64,000 nucleotides of DNA from Sphingomonas sp. Leaf34 (lineage in GTDB: Bacteria; Pseudomonadota; Alphaproteobacteria; Sphingomonadales; Sphingomonadaceae), in the NCBI RefSeq assembly GCF_001421805.1, contig NZ_LMLC01000004.1, positions 1-64,000 of the forward strand. Direction: 5' to 3'. This document shows, piece by piece, positions 36,064-44,228 of this stretch. The notes beneath the pieces were generated by a model. That model ran no database searches, was not told the origin of the DNA, and saw only the letters and a program-made list of their open reading frames with translations. A program made the position numbers and the translations under genes. Position 1 is the stretch's first letter; the number at the start of each line of letters is the position of its first letter.

Positions 36064-36134
36064 CCGTTCGTGCTGAGCGAAGTCGAAGCACCATCGTTTG
36101 GGGCACACCCTTCGACTTCGCTCAGGGCGAACGG
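36064..36134. repeat. REP-like inverted repeat (CTTCGACTTCGCTCAG type)
   Basis: CCGTTCG-TG-CTGAGCGAAGTCGAAG (36064-36088) pairs with CTTCGACTTCGCTCAG-GG-CGAACGG (36110-36134) around a 21-base loop. CTTCGACTTCGCTCAG is a widespread short palindromic element in sphingomonads and related bacteria. It lies between the SDR and GH130-like genes and would form a strong hairpin in their transcript. Confidence 0.85.
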
Positions 36135-36175
36135 ACGGGGCGGGACGTGCTGGCAAGATACATTAGGAGAATAGC

Positions 36176-37282
36176 ATGTTCGATCAGCTCGTCTTCACCC
36201 CCGCGGACATCGACCTCTCGCGCTCGCCGCTGGCGGGCAAGGTCGGTGCCGAGACCTATGTGCTTGGCGCGTTCAATCCGGGGATGACGCGGCTGGCGAA
36301 CGGCAACCTGCTGCTCATGGTGCGCGTGGCCGAGGCGCTGCGCGAGCCGATCAAGGGCGGCAAGGTCCACGCGATCCGCTGGCAGGATGGCGCGTATCTG
36401 CGCGATGCATGGCCGTTGCAGATGGTCGACACCAAGGATCCGCGCAAATTCCTCATCCCCGGCGGCGGCTGGAAGGTGATGGCGCTGACCTCGCTGTCAT
36501 GGCTGCTGCCGGTCGAACTCGACGCGGAAGGCCGCTCGGTGGTCGCGGTGCATTACGAGAAGGCGATCGCGCCGCGCGCCTCGTACCAGTGCTACGGCGT
36601 CGAGGATGCGCGTATCTCGAAGGTCGGCGACCGCTATTTGATGACGACCTGTTCGGTCAGCCCGGAGCGGCATTCGACGACGCTGTATTCGTCCGCCGAT
36701 GCGCTCGACTGGCAGCTCGAGGGGATCGTGCTCGATCACCAGAACAAGGACATGCTGATCTTCGAGGGGCTGATCGACGGGCAATATTGGGCGCAGACGC
36801 GGCCGCTCGGCGACTTGTATTTCGCCTATCCGCCGGGCAGCGAATGGCGCGCGGGACCGTCGATCAACCTGTCGCGCTCGCCCGATGCGCTGCACTGGAA
36901 GCCGCATGACAAGCCCGGCATCCGGCCGCACGCCGCCACCGTCTCGACCGCGCGGATGGGCGGCGGTGCGCCGCCGATCCTGACCGATCGCGGCTGGCTG
37001 ACCTTGTGGCACGGCGTCGAGCCGTCGGGCGTGGTGGGAATCTACCGCACCTATTGGTCGATCCTCGACAGGCAAGATCCGTCGATCACCGTCGCGACGG
37101 AGCACGCGCCGCTGCTCGAGCCGAACCCCGCGCTGACCGAACCGCTGAAGGACAGCCTTTATCTCGACAATGTCGTCTTCACGACCGGCATCGCCGACGC
37201 GGGCGATTTCTATGTCGTGGCAAGCGGCGAGGCGGACCTGGCCTGCCGGATCACGCATATCACGAAGGACGTGTTTACTTGA
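36176..37282 (+). CDS. GH130-like protein (beta-mannoside phosphorylase/hydrolase family)
   Basis: The 368-aa protein has no signal peptide and looks like a five-bladed beta-propeller of the GH130 type: 'VLGAFNPGMTRLANGNLLLM' (blade one), 'RASYQCYGVEDARISKVGDR' (family GxEDxR motif), 'VLDHQNKDMLIFEGLIDGQY' and 'APPILTDRGWLTLWHGVE'. GH130 members phosphorolyse or hydrolyse beta-mannosides. The 'VEDAR' Asp is the usual proton donor, but the 'KNHALFP'-like block is diverged here (DMLIFEG), so hydrolase versus phosphorylase cannot be decided. The start has AGGAGA upstream. A GT4 glycosyltransferase lies further on, but an opposing gene separates them. Confidence 0.78.
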   Translation: MFDQLVFTPADIDLSRSPLAGKVGAETYVLGAFNPGMTRLANGNLLLMVRVAEALREPIKGGKVHAIRWQDGAYLRDAWPLQMVDTKDPRKFLIPGGGWKVMALTSLSWLLPVELDAEGRSVVAVHYEKAIAPRASYQCYGVEDARISKVGDRYLMTTCSVSPERHSTTLYSSADALDWQLEGIVLDHQNKDMLIFEGLIDGQYWAQTRPLGDLYFAYPPGSEWRAGPSINLSRSPDALHWKPHDKPGIRPHAATVSTARMGGGAPPILTDRGWLTLWHGVEPSGVVGIYRTYWSILDRQDPSITVATEHAPLLEPNPALTEPLKDSLYLDNVVFTTGIADAGDFYVVASGEADLACRITHITKDVFT

Positions 37283-37312
37283 AACGCAGACCGCACGCCC
37301 AAGCCACGTCGG

Positions 37313-38215
37313 TCAAGGGGTCGGCTTTTTCATCATGAGCTTGATCCACTCCGTGATTTTTTCCGGCGGGATCAGCGCGTTGGCCGATACTCGGGCAAAC
37401 AGCTGTCCGTTATTGAGGTAAAAGCTCGCGTCGGAGATCGACGGCTTCATGACGAGGAATTCTTCGGGTATTGTCTTGATGAGATCGTTCGGCGCGATGG
37501 CCTTGCTCATTGCCTTCCGCGCCTCCTCGTTCACGTCGATGTTCGCAATGCTCAAAATCCCTTTGGTAACGAAGACATATTGTCCCGTGAGCGAGACATT
37601 GGGCGTGCCCATGACAATCCCGAGCGACGTGTCGTTGATCCGTCGAAAATAGACCGGCAGCGTTGCGTTGAAAGATTGCGAAGCGGCGCGGGTCTTGAAC
37701 GGATCTCCTGGGGAGGTTTCAATGACAGGAAGCTTCGTGCAGATGCCCAAAACGCATTTCATTTTCCAACTCAGCTTGGTCTTCGGAACCGGATTTTCGA
37801 AACAGCTCCAGACCTCCACTCTGCCTGCGATTGCCATCGTCGCGTGATCGTTTTCGGCGCGTAATTCGCGAGCTGGCAAACTGGCGACGAGATTGTTCGG
37901 TTTATAGCTCGCGCAATTGTCGCTCGGCAACGGTATCGCCCCAAGGATTGACGGAAATTTCTGCTGCAAATCGGACAGATCTATCTCCATGCGCGATGCG
38001 AGATGAAGCCCATCGGACTGTCCGAGCACCTGGAAGTAGTTGTTCGCCACGATCCTGACAGGCGTGCCGTTGACGTCCTGAAGGAGCTCGACGGGGCCAA
38101 CCACGAACTCGTTGGCAGGTGTCGCCGGCGCGGTCGCGTCTCGCGCCGGCTGTTGGGCAGCGACAGGGCCCGCAACGCACCACAAAGCCCAGGCCAACAA
38201 TATGAAACGAGGCAT
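37313..38215 (-). CDS. Hypothetical exported protein
   Basis: The 300-aa protein has a clear signal peptide ('MPRFILLAWALWCVAGPVAA', cleavage before QQPAR) and no transmembrane segment afterwards, so it is periplasmic or surface-exposed. I do not recognise the family. The body has beta-rich stretches and pairs of cysteines ('DNCASYK', 'VWSCFEN', 'KMKCVLGICTK') that could form disulfides. The coding sequence is visibly less GC-rich than its neighbours (runs such as AAACGCATTTCATTTTCC), which hints at acquisition. It is convergent with the GH130-like gene and transcribed away from the GT4 gene. Confidence 0.8.
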   Translation of the reverse strand: MPRFILLAWALWCVAGPVAAQQPARDATAPATPANEFVVGPVELLQDVNGTPVRIVANNYFQVLGQSDGLHLASRMEIDLSDLQQKFPSILGAIPLPSDNCASYKPNNLVASLPARELRAENDHATMAIAGRVEVWSCFENPVPKTKLSWKMKCVLGICTKLPVIETSPGDPFKTRAASQSFNATLPVYFRRINDTSLGIVMGTPNVSLTGQYVFVTKGILSIANIDVNEEARKAMSKAIAPNDLIKTIPEEFLVMKPSISDASFYLNNGQLFARVSANALIPPEKITEWIKLMMKKPTP

Positions 38216-38321
38216 GATCCCCCCTTATCGCTCCGAGAAAGACCGGGCTTCATCGCCGAGCGCAGTTCATCGGAACGCGATCGTGAGCCTATCATTGCGG
38301 GAGCGTTAGCGTGTTTGGACC

Positions 38322-38338
38322 TGCTCCGAATCGGAGCA
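38322..38338. promoter_or_regulatory. Dyad TGCTCCGA-A-TCGGAGCA
   Basis: This is an 8-bp perfect inverted repeat around one base in the 200-base divergent region between the hypothetical exported protein and the GT4 gene, 78 bases before the GT4 start. It is a plausible operator; no regulator is known from the sequence. Confidence 0.4.
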
Positions 38339-38415
38339 ATGGCTGGCGATGGACATGCTGTTGGGTGATAAATCTTGATCATGACGAACGCGGCACAGGC
38401 GGTTAATGAGGCGAC

Positions 38416-39552
38416 ATGGCCGCACCCGTGAACATCCTGCATCTCCACTCCTCGTTCAGCCTGGGCGGCAAGGAGGCGCGGGCGGTCCGGTTGATGAATG
38501 CGTTCGGCGACCGGGCGAAACACACGATCGTCTCGGGCGTGCCCGATGCGCTGGATGCGCGCGATTCGATCGCCAAGGGCATCCGCTACGAGATCGCGCA
38601 AAACCCGCCGCCGCTGACCGGCAAGCCCTCGGTCAAGCGCTACGAGGCGATCGCGCAGTACATGCGCCGGTTCGACCTCGTGCTCACCTATAATTGGGGC
38701 GCGATCGACGGGGCGATGGCGCGCCGCGCGTTCAGCAAGGGGGCGCCGCCGCTCGTCCATCATGAGGACGGGTTCAACGCGGACGAGGCGGGCGGGCTCA
38801 AGATCGAGCGCAACATCTATCGGCGGCTCGCGCTGGGCGCCGCGCATGCGCTGGCGGTGCCGTCGGAGGCGCTCGAGGCCATCGCGCTGCACACCTGGAA
38901 GCAGCCGCGCGCGCGCGTCCACCGGATCATCAACGGGATCGGCACCGCCTATTACGCGCAGAAGCCCGAGCCCAAGGCGATCCCCGGCTTCGTGCCGAAC
39001 GCCAAGGAGGTCGTGATCGGTGCGCTGGCGGGCCTGCGCGAGGTCAAGGACCTCACCGCGCTGGTGCGTGCGGTGGGTGGCGTCTCGGGGCGGGTGCGGT
39101 TGGTGATCGTCGGCGAGGGGCCCGAACGCGCCAACATCCTGCAGGCGGCGGCGGCGATGGGGATGGCGGACAAGCTGGTGGTGCCCGGATTCCTCGATCG
39201 GCCCTATCGCTATATCGGCCATTTCGACATGCTCGCGGTGTCGTCGCGCAGCGAGCAGTTTCCGATCTCGGTGGTCGAGGCGATGGCCGCGGGCCTGCCG
39301 ATCGCGAGCTATCCGGTCGGCGACATAAAGCGGATGGTTTCGCCCGAGAATCTGCCGTTCGTGACCGATATCGCCAACGAGGTGCGGCTGCGCGACGCGC
39401 TGCAGGCGCTGGTGGCGGATCCGGCGCTGCGCGCCTCGGTCGGGCTTGCGAACCAAGCCAAGGCATGCGCGGAATTCGACGAAGCAACGATGATCGCGCG
39501 CTATCGCAGCCTGTATGAGAGCGCACTCGGACGAGCCGGGGCGCTGACCTAG
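38416..39552 (+). CDS. GT4-family glycosyltransferase
   Basis: The 378-aa GT-B protein has the N-terminal 'ILHLHSSFSLGGKEARAVRL' (sugar-acceptor side GG motif), the linker 'RVHRIINGIGTAYY', 'KEVVIGALAGLREVKDLTAL', 'VRLVIVGEGPERANIL' and the C-terminal donor-binding 'VSSRSEQFPISVVEAMAAGL' (E-x7-E type), as in family GT4. It likely adds a sugar to an envelope polysaccharide or lipid on the cytoplasmic face. The donor is unknown. GAGG lies upstream of the start. The gene appears alone rather than in a polysaccharide cluster. Confidence 0.9.
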   Translation: MAAPVNILHLHSSFSLGGKEARAVRLMNAFGDRAKHTIVSGVPDALDARDSIAKGIRYEIAQNPPPLTGKPSVKRYEAIAQYMRRFDLVLTYNWGAIDGAMARRAFSKGAPPLVHHEDGFNADEAGGLKIERNIYRRLALGAAHALAVPSEALEAIALHTWKQPRARVHRIINGIGTAYYAQKPEPKAIPGFVPNAKEVVIGALAGLREVKDLTALVRAVGGVSGRVRLVIVGEGPERANILQAAAAMGMADKLVVPGFLDRPYRYIGHFDMLAVSSRSEQFPISVVEAMAAGLPIASYPVGDIKRMVSPENLPFVTDIANEVRLRDALQALVADPALRASVGLANQAKACAEFDEATMIARYRSLYESALGRAGALT

Positions 39553-39560
39553 GTCTTAAT

Positions 39561-39589
39561 TTGCTCGCGCCCTGCGTCCTTGCGATATA
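39561..39589 (+). promoter_or_regulatory. Candidate promoter for the FMN oxidoreductase gene
   Basis: TTGCTC (39561-39566) and GATATA (39584-39589) are spaced by 17 bases in the 68-base gap after the GT4 stop, 31 bases before a GTG start with a GGGAGAGG ribosome site (39606-39613). It matches a housekeeping -35/-10 pattern loosely. Confidence 0.35.
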
Positions 39590-39620
39590 GGGGGCCGTAT
39601 TTTCCGGGAGAGGTGACGTC

Positions 39621-41024
39621 GTGTTCAAGGGCCTGAAGCCTATCGTCTATAACGGTCGGGAAGTCTGGCCTCTGGTTGAGGGCGGCAAGGGTGTCGCTGC
39701 GACCAACCACGCGTCGGCCGGCGCCTGGGCTGCGGCCGGCGGCATCGGCACGGTGTCGGCGGTCAACGCCGACAGCTATGATCCCGAAGGCAAGATCATC
39801 CCGCAGGTCTATGCTGCGCTCACGCGGCGCGACCGGCACGAGGAACTCGTCCAGTACGCGATCGAGGGCGCGGTCCAGCAGGTCGAGCGCGCGTACGAGA
39901 TCGCCGACGGCAAGGGCGCGATCAACATCAACGTGCTGTGGGAAATGGGCGGCGCGCAGCGAATCCTGCACGGTGTGCTGGAACGCACGCGCGGCAAGGT
40001 GGCCGGCGTCACCTGCGGCGCGGGCATGCCCTACAAGCTGAGCGAGATCACCGCGTCCTACGGCGTCAGCTATTTGCCGATCGTCAGTTCGGGCCGGGCG
40101 TTCCGCGCGCTGTGGAAGCGCGCCTATTCGAAGGCGGCCGAGTGGCTGGCCGCGGTGGTGTACGAGGATCCGTGGCTCGCGGGCGGGCATAACGGTCTGT
40201 CGAACGCCGAGGACCCCTTGAAGCCGCAAGATCCCTATCCGCGCGTCAAGGAACTGCGCGACGTGATGCGCGAAGGCGGCATCAGCGACGACGTGCCGAT
40301 CGTGATGGCGGGCGGCGTCTGGTATCTGCGCGACTGGAACGACTGGATCGACAATCCCGAGCTCGGCACGATCGCGTTCCAGTTCGGCACGCGGCCCTTG
40401 CTGACTCGCGAAAGCCCGATCCCCGCGGACTGGAAGAACGCGCTGACGCAGATCGAGGAAGGCGACGTGCTGCTGCACAAATTCTCGCCGACCGGCTTCT
40501 ATTCGTCCGCGGTGCGCAACCCGTTCCTGCGCAGCCTCGAGGCGCGCTCGGAACGCCAGATCGCCTTCTCGACGCAGGAGGCGGGCGACCATATCTTCCA
40601 GCTCGACGTGGGCGTGAAGGGCAAGAATTTCTGGGTCACGCGCAACGACCTGCTGCGCGCGCGCCAGTGGTTCGGCGAGGGCTTTACCGATGCGCTCAAG
40701 ACGCCCGACAACACGTTGGTGTTCGTCAGCCCGAACGAGAAGGGCATGATCCGCAAGGACCAGGCCGATTGCATGGGCTGCCTGTCGCAATGCTCGTTCT
40801 CAAGCTGGGCGGATACCGAGACCAACTCGACCGGACGTCTGGCGGACCCGCGCAGCTTCTGCATCCAGAAGACGCTGCAGGACATCGCGCATGGCGGCGA
40901 TATCGACCAGAACCTGATGTTCGCCGGCCATGCGGCGTATAACTTCAAGAAGGATCCGTTCTATTCGAACGGGTTCGTGCCTAGCGTCGGACAGCTCGTG
41001 GACCGGATCCTCACGGGCGACTGA
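39621..41024 (+). CDS. NAD(P)H-dependent FMN oxidoreductase (nitronate monooxygenase-like)
   Basis: The 467-aa protein is a TIM-barrel flavoprotein related to 2-nitropropane dioxygenase/YrpB. 'GGKGVAATNHASAGAWAAAG' opens the barrel, 'GVTCGAGMPYKLSEI' and 'VPIVMAGGVWYLRDW' lie at the FMN site, and 'TIAFQFGTRPLLTRES' is the phosphate-binding end. A long C-terminal part contains 'ADCMGCLSQCSFSSW', three closely spaced cysteines that might bind metal or be redox-active. This long form is common in alphaproteobacteria and its substrate is unknown to me. It starts with GTG at 39621, supported by the GGGAGAGG site. Confidence 0.85.
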   Translation: MFKGLKPIVYNGREVWPLVEGGKGVAATNHASAGAWAAAGGIGTVSAVNADSYDPEGKIIPQVYAALTRRDRHEELVQYAIEGAVQQVERAYEIADGKGAININVLWEMGGAQRILHGVLERTRGKVAGVTCGAGMPYKLSEITASYGVSYLPIVSSGRAFRALWKRAYSKAAEWLAAVVYEDPWLAGGHNGLSNAEDPLKPQDPYPRVKELRDVMREGGISDDVPIVMAGGVWYLRDWNDWIDNPELGTIAFQFGTRPLLTRESPIPADWKNALTQIEEGDVLLHKFSPTGFYSSAVRNPFLRSLEARSERQIAFSTQEAGDHIFQLDVGVKGKNFWVTRNDLLRARQWFGEGFTDALKTPDNTLVFVSPNEKGMIRKDQADCMGCLSQCSFSSWADTETNSTGRLADPRSFCIQKTLQDIAHGGDIDQNLMFAGHAAYNFKKDPFYSNGFVPSVGQLVDRILTGD

Positions 41025-41039
41025 CGCGGCGGACAAGGT

Positions 41040-41061
41040 GACCCCGGCGCCCGCCGGGGTC
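41040..41061. terminator. Perfect hairpin after the FMN oxidoreductase
   Basis: GACCCCGGCG-CC-CGCCGGGGTC is a 10-bp perfect inverted repeat 16 bases after the stop codon. There is no T-run, so it may act as a stabilising hairpin or a weak terminator before the LysE gene. Confidence 0.5.
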
Positions 41062-41116
41062 GCCGCGTCAGTTTCGCGGTCTGCGCGATCACGCGTTCGA
41101 GGGGCCGGGGGCAAGG

Positions 41117-41755
41117 ATGACTTTACACGCCTGGTGGCTGTTCCTGGGTGCGGTGTTCCTGCTATGTGGGACGCCGGGGCCCAACATGCTGCACGTCATG
41201 ACGCGCAGCATCACGTTCGGCGCGCGACGCAGCATTGCCGCGATGGCTGGCTGCCTGACCGCGCTGGTGCTCGTGCTGGCGGCGTCGGCGGCGGGCGTGT
41301 CGGCGTTGCTCGCGGCCTGGCCGCGCGTGTTCGACGCGTTGCGCTATGCGGGTGTCGCCTATCTGATCTTCCTCGGGATCAAGGCCTGGCGGGGGGCGGG
41401 ATCGCCGATCGACGTGGGGGACGATACGTCGCCGGTCACGCGCATGCCGGCCGCGTCGGCGGCGCGGCTGTATCGCGGCGGGTTCGTCATCGGGGTCAGC
41501 AACCCCAAGCTGTTGCTGTTCGCGGCGGCGTTTCTCCCGCAATTCGTCGATCGGGCCGCACCGCAGGGACCGCAGTTCGCAATCCTAGTCGCCACTTTCG
41601 CCGTGGTCGAAAGCTTCTGGTACGGCGTGTATGCGGCGGGTGGGCGGACGCTCGCGCGGTATCTGACTCGCCCGGCGATGCGGCGTGCGTTCGATCGGCT
41701 GACGGGGGCGATCTTCGTCGGTTTCGGCCTCGCGTTGTTGCGGGTGCGAACGTAA
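41117..41755 (+). CDS. LysE/RhtB-family amino-acid exporter
   Basis: The 212-aa inner-membrane protein has six hydrophobic segments and the family signature 'VFLLCGTPGPNMLHVMTRSI' followed by 'GARRSIAAMAGCLTALVLVL' and 'RYAGVAYLIFLGIKAWRG'. Such proteins export amino acids or homoserine lactones by proton exchange. The substrate is not predictable. It stands alone, 92 bases after the FMN oxidoreductase. Confidence 0.92.
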   Translation: MTLHAWWLFLGAVFLLCGTPGPNMLHVMTRSITFGARRSIAAMAGCLTALVLVLAASAAGVSALLAAWPRVFDALRYAGVAYLIFLGIKAWRGAGSPIDVGDDTSPVTRMPAASAARLYRGGFVIGVSNPKLLLFAAAFLPQFVDRAAPQGPQFAILVATFAVVESFWYGVYAAGGRTLARYLTRPAMRRAFDRLTGAIFVGFGLALLRVRT

Positions 41756-41870
41756 CGCGCCGGCTGCCATTGCCGATCGCGGCGATAGCGCGCATACCCG
41801 GCGCATCGCGGCGCTTCATACGGGCAGGCTGTGACTGAGAGATGCTTTGCGCTCCCGCTCCGAGCCGGGA

Positions 41871-42164
41871 ATGCCGCATGACGATTTCTTCTTCCATCAT
41901 GACCTCGGGACGCATTTCGTGACGACCGAGGTGGATACGGTCGTACCGATCTCACGTGCGGTGAACGTCAGCGTCGAACAACCGCAGGTCGTGGCGATGT
42001 GCAAGAAGCATAATGCGATCATCAGCGCGATCGAGAGCCTGCCGTCAGGGGGCACACGTGTCGTGCTGATGAACAGCGCCGACGCCGCCAGGATCATCAA
42101 GGCGTTCGGGTCGAAGGTGCTGACGGGGAACGTCGCACGGACGCACTGGATGCGGGCAGTGTGA
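41871..42164 (+). CDS. Small hypothetical protein
   Basis: The 97-aa protein from ATG 41871 ('MPHDDFFFHHDLGTHFVTTE') has a histidine-rich start and a body 'VVPISRAVNVSVEQPQVVAM' and 'GGTRVVLMNSADAARIIKAF'. No signal peptide or membrane segment is present and no family is recognised. A reading from 41847 adds eight residues without a ribosome site. Codon use is protein-like, so it is probably real. Confidence 0.65.
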   Translation: MPHDDFFFHHDLGTHFVTTEVDTVVPISRAVNVSVEQPQVVAMCKKHNAIISAIESLPSGGTRVVLMNSADAARIIKAFGSKVLTGNVARTHWMRAV

Positions 42165-42201
42165 GACGGCCGGGACAATTCTTCCCCTTGCGGGGGAGGA
42201 T

Positions 42202-42237
42202 AGACCCCGGGCGCGTTCGACACGCTGCCCGGGGTCT
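42202..42237. terminator. Bidirectional terminator-like hairpin
   Basis: AGACCCCGGGC (42202-42212) and GCCCGGGGTCT (42227-42237) are perfect 11-bp arms around a 14-base loop, between the convergent ends of the small hypothetical gene and the lipoprotein gene. No T-run follows on either side, so termination is inferred from position. Confidence 0.55.
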
Positions 42238-42245
42238 GGGTCAGG

Positions 42246-42437
42246 TCAGTCGGCCACGGTGCCGACAACGGCTCCCCCTGCGCCGCCAACGGCTGCGCCC
42301 TTCTCGACACTGCCGCCCGTTGCGGCAGCGACACCTGCGCCACCCGCTGCGCCGATGCCTGCGCCCTTGAGTGTCGAACATGCACTCATCGAGACGGCGG
42401 ACGCGAGCAGCAGGGCGGAAACGGCAAACTTCTTCAT
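42246..42437 (-). CDS. Small glycine-zipper lipoprotein
   Basis: The 63-aa precursor starts 'MKKFAVSALLLASAVSMSAC', a signal peptide with a lipobox (S-M-S-A-C, Cys20 lipidated). The mature part is almost all Gly/Ala with repeated 'GAGIGAAGGAGVAAATGG' and 'GAAVGGAGGAVVGTV', the glycine-zipper pattern of OsmB/SlyB-type envelope proteins. AGGAG lies eight bases upstream of the start. The exact role is unknown; such proteins usually sit in the outer membrane and respond to envelope stress. Confidence 0.88.
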   Translation of the reverse strand: MKKFAVSALLLASAVSMSACSTLKGAGIGAAGGAGVAAATGGSVEKGAAVGGAGGAVVGTVAD

Positions 42438-42517
42438 CTTGGATACTCCTGTCTTTCCGGGGGTATCCAACAAATGCTGCATCGCGGTAACGGTTCCGAC
42501 ATCGTGCTGCGGATCGC

Positions 42518-43516
42518 TCAGATCCAGCCGTCGAGTACCTGATCCGGCGGGCGATGGCCGTCCGCCCACATGCGGATGTTCTGGATGACCCGCTCGCCCG
42601 ACGCCATCCGGCCTTCGAGCGTGGCGGAACCCATGTGCGGCAGCATCACGACGTTGGGGAGCGCGAGCAGGCGCGGGTCGATCGCCGGTTCATGTGCCCA
42701 TACGTCGAGCCCGGCGCCCGCGAGTTGGCCGGCCTCCAGCGCCTCGACCAGCGCCGCCTCGTCGACGATCCCGCCGCGCGCCGCGTTGATGAGATAGACG
42801 TGCGGCCGCATCAGCGCGATCCGGCGCGCGTCGATCAGGTTGCGGCTGTCGGGATTGAGCGGGGTGTGGATCGTCACGATGTCGACCGCGGCGAGCATTG
42901 CGTCGAGCGAGTCGTGGAACGTCGCGGCCAGCTGTGCCTCGCGCACCGCGGGAAGCCGCTGGCGGTTATGGTAATGGATGGTGAGCCCGAACGCGCGCGC
43001 CCGGAGCGCGACCGCCTGGCCGATCCGTCCCATCCCGACGATTCCGAGCGCCTTGCCGCCGATCCGGTGGCCGAGCATGCCGCCCGGGCTCCAGCCCTTC
43101 CACTGGCCCGAGCGCACCAGCTTCTCGCCCTCCGCGAGCCGCCGCGGGACCGAGAGGATCAGCGCCATCGTCATGTCCGCGGTGTCTTCGGTGAGGACGC
43201 CCGGCGTGTTGGTGACGATGATCCCGCGCGCCCGTGCCGCCTTCAGGTCGATATGGTTCACGCCCGCGCCGTAGTTGGCGATCAGCTTGAGCCGGTTGCC
43301 CGCGCCCGCGATCAGCTCTGCGTCGATGTCGTCGGTGACGGTGGGGACGAGCACGTCGCAGTCGGCCATCGCGGCCGCGAGATCTGCCCGGCTGAGCTTC
43401 GCGTCGGCGCGGTTGTTGCGCGTATCGAACAGCGCCTCCATCCGGTCCATCAGCGTATCCGCGAGCTCGCGCGTGACGACGACCTTCGGGTTCGTACAGC
43501 GGCGTGTGTCGGTCAT
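42518..43516 (-). CDS. D-2-hydroxyacid dehydrogenase (glyoxylate/hydroxypyruvate reductase type)
   Basis: The 332-aa NAD(P)-dependent enzyme has 'LKLIANYGAGVNHIDLKAAR', 'GIIVTNTPGVLTEDTADMTM', the Rossmann motif 'ALGIVGMGRIGQAVALRARA', the residues 'HYHNR' after beta-2 (Asn-Arg suggests NADPH), 'PHVYLINAARGGIVDEAALV' (catalytic Arg region), 'GLDVWAHEP' (catalytic Glu) and 'VVMLPHMGSATLEGR' (catalytic His). It fits glyoxylate/hydroxypyruvate reductases, with glycerate-pathway function likely but not proven. It stands alone. Confidence 0.92.
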   Translation of the reverse strand: MTDTRRCTNPKVVVTRELADTLMDRMEALFDTRNNRADAKLSRADLAAAMADCDVLVPTVTDDIDAELIAGAGNRLKLIANYGAGVNHIDLKAARARGIIVTNTPGVLTEDTADMTMALILSVPRRLAEGEKLVRSGQWKGWSPGGMLGHRIGGKALGIVGMGRIGQAVALRARAFGLTIHYHNRQRLPAVREAQLAATFHDSLDAMLAAVDIVTIHTPLNPDSRNLIDARRIALMRPHVYLINAARGGIVDEAALVEALEAGQLAGAGLDVWAHEPAIDPRLLALPNVVMLPHMGSATLEGRMASGERVIQNIRMWADGHRPPDQVLDGWI

Positions 43517-43620
43517 GATGACGGCTTGGCGAAGGCCCGTGCGGTCGTCAACATCGAGACTCCAACTTCGGTTGAGGAAAGCGATTCATCGCGATAGGAC
43601 GGCGGCTCGCCAGTTAGGAC

Positions 43621-44121
43621 ATGACCATGCGCATTCTCGCCGCAACGCTTTCCGCCGTTGTCTTCACCGCGCTGGTGTCCGAGCCGGCGGCTGCCGCCGA
43701 CGCGACGAAGCGGGCCGTCCCCTATTACGCCTCTATTACGGCGTCGCGCGCGCGGATGCGTACGGGGCCGGCGCGGACCTATCCGGCGAGCTGGCTGTAT
43801 CAGCGACAGGACCTGCCGATCAAGGTCGTCGCGATCTTCAAGGAATGGCGCAAGGTCGCCGATCCCGACGGGACCGAGGGCTGGATGCAGGCCAATCTAC
43901 TGAGCGGCACGCGCACCGCGATCGTCCGTCGGGCCACCCCGGTCGAACTGCGCGACAAGCCCGCCACGTCGGGCCGCGTGCTGTACCGCGCGGCGCCCGG
44001 CGTGGTCGGGCGGCTGGCGCAGTGCGGCAATGGCTGGTGCCGGTTCGACGTGAAGGGGCAGGCGGGCTTTGTCGACATCGGCGCGCTGTGGGGCGTCGAG
44101 GCGGGCGAGACGCTGCCCTGA
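43621..44121 (+). CDS. Exported SH3-domain protein
   Basis: The 166-aa precursor has a signal peptide ('LAATLSAVVFTALVSEPAAA', cleavage before ADATK) and two bacterial SH3-like repeats. The first covers 'RARMRTGPARTYPASWLYQR' to 'KVADPDGTEGWMQANLL'; the second 'VELRDKPATSGRVLYRAAPG' to 'GWCRFDVKGQAGFVDIGALW'. These domains bind peptidoglycan or proteins in the periplasm. An internal ATG two codons in (43627) is an alternative start. Its stop codon is inside the first, degenerate copy of the 28-bp repeat that follows. Confidence 0.88.
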   Translation: MTMRILAATLSAVVFTALVSEPAAAADATKRAVPYYASITASRARMRTGPARTYPASWLYQRQDLPIKVVAIFKEWRKVADPDGTEGWMQANLLSGTRTAIVRRATPVELRDKPATSGRVLYRAAPGVVGRLAQCGNGWCRFDVKGQAGFVDIGALWGVEAGETLP

Positions 44122-44228
44122 CCGCCTAGGCGGGCCGTCGTACCCTGCTCGCCTAGGCTGGCAATCGCACCGCTGCTCGCTTAGGCGGGCAATCGCACCC
44201 CTGCTCGCTTAGGCGGGCAATCGCACCT
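44118..44228. repeat. Four ~28-bp tandem repeats between convergent genes
   Basis: Units start at 44118 (27 bases, degenerate), 44145, 44173 and 44201, sharing CTGCTCGCTTAGGCGGGC and then AATCGCACC. The unit has a small palindromic core; in the first copy CCGCCTAGGCGG is a perfect 12-bp palindrome. The first copy holds the TGA of the SH3 gene and the last holds the TAA and final four codons of the flavin monooxygenase, so the array grew exactly in the convergent junction. It may work as a two-way transcription end. Confidence 0.9.

Noticed and set aside
44118..44228. CRISPR-like array
   Set aside because: The units are contiguous 28-bp tandem copies without unique spacers.
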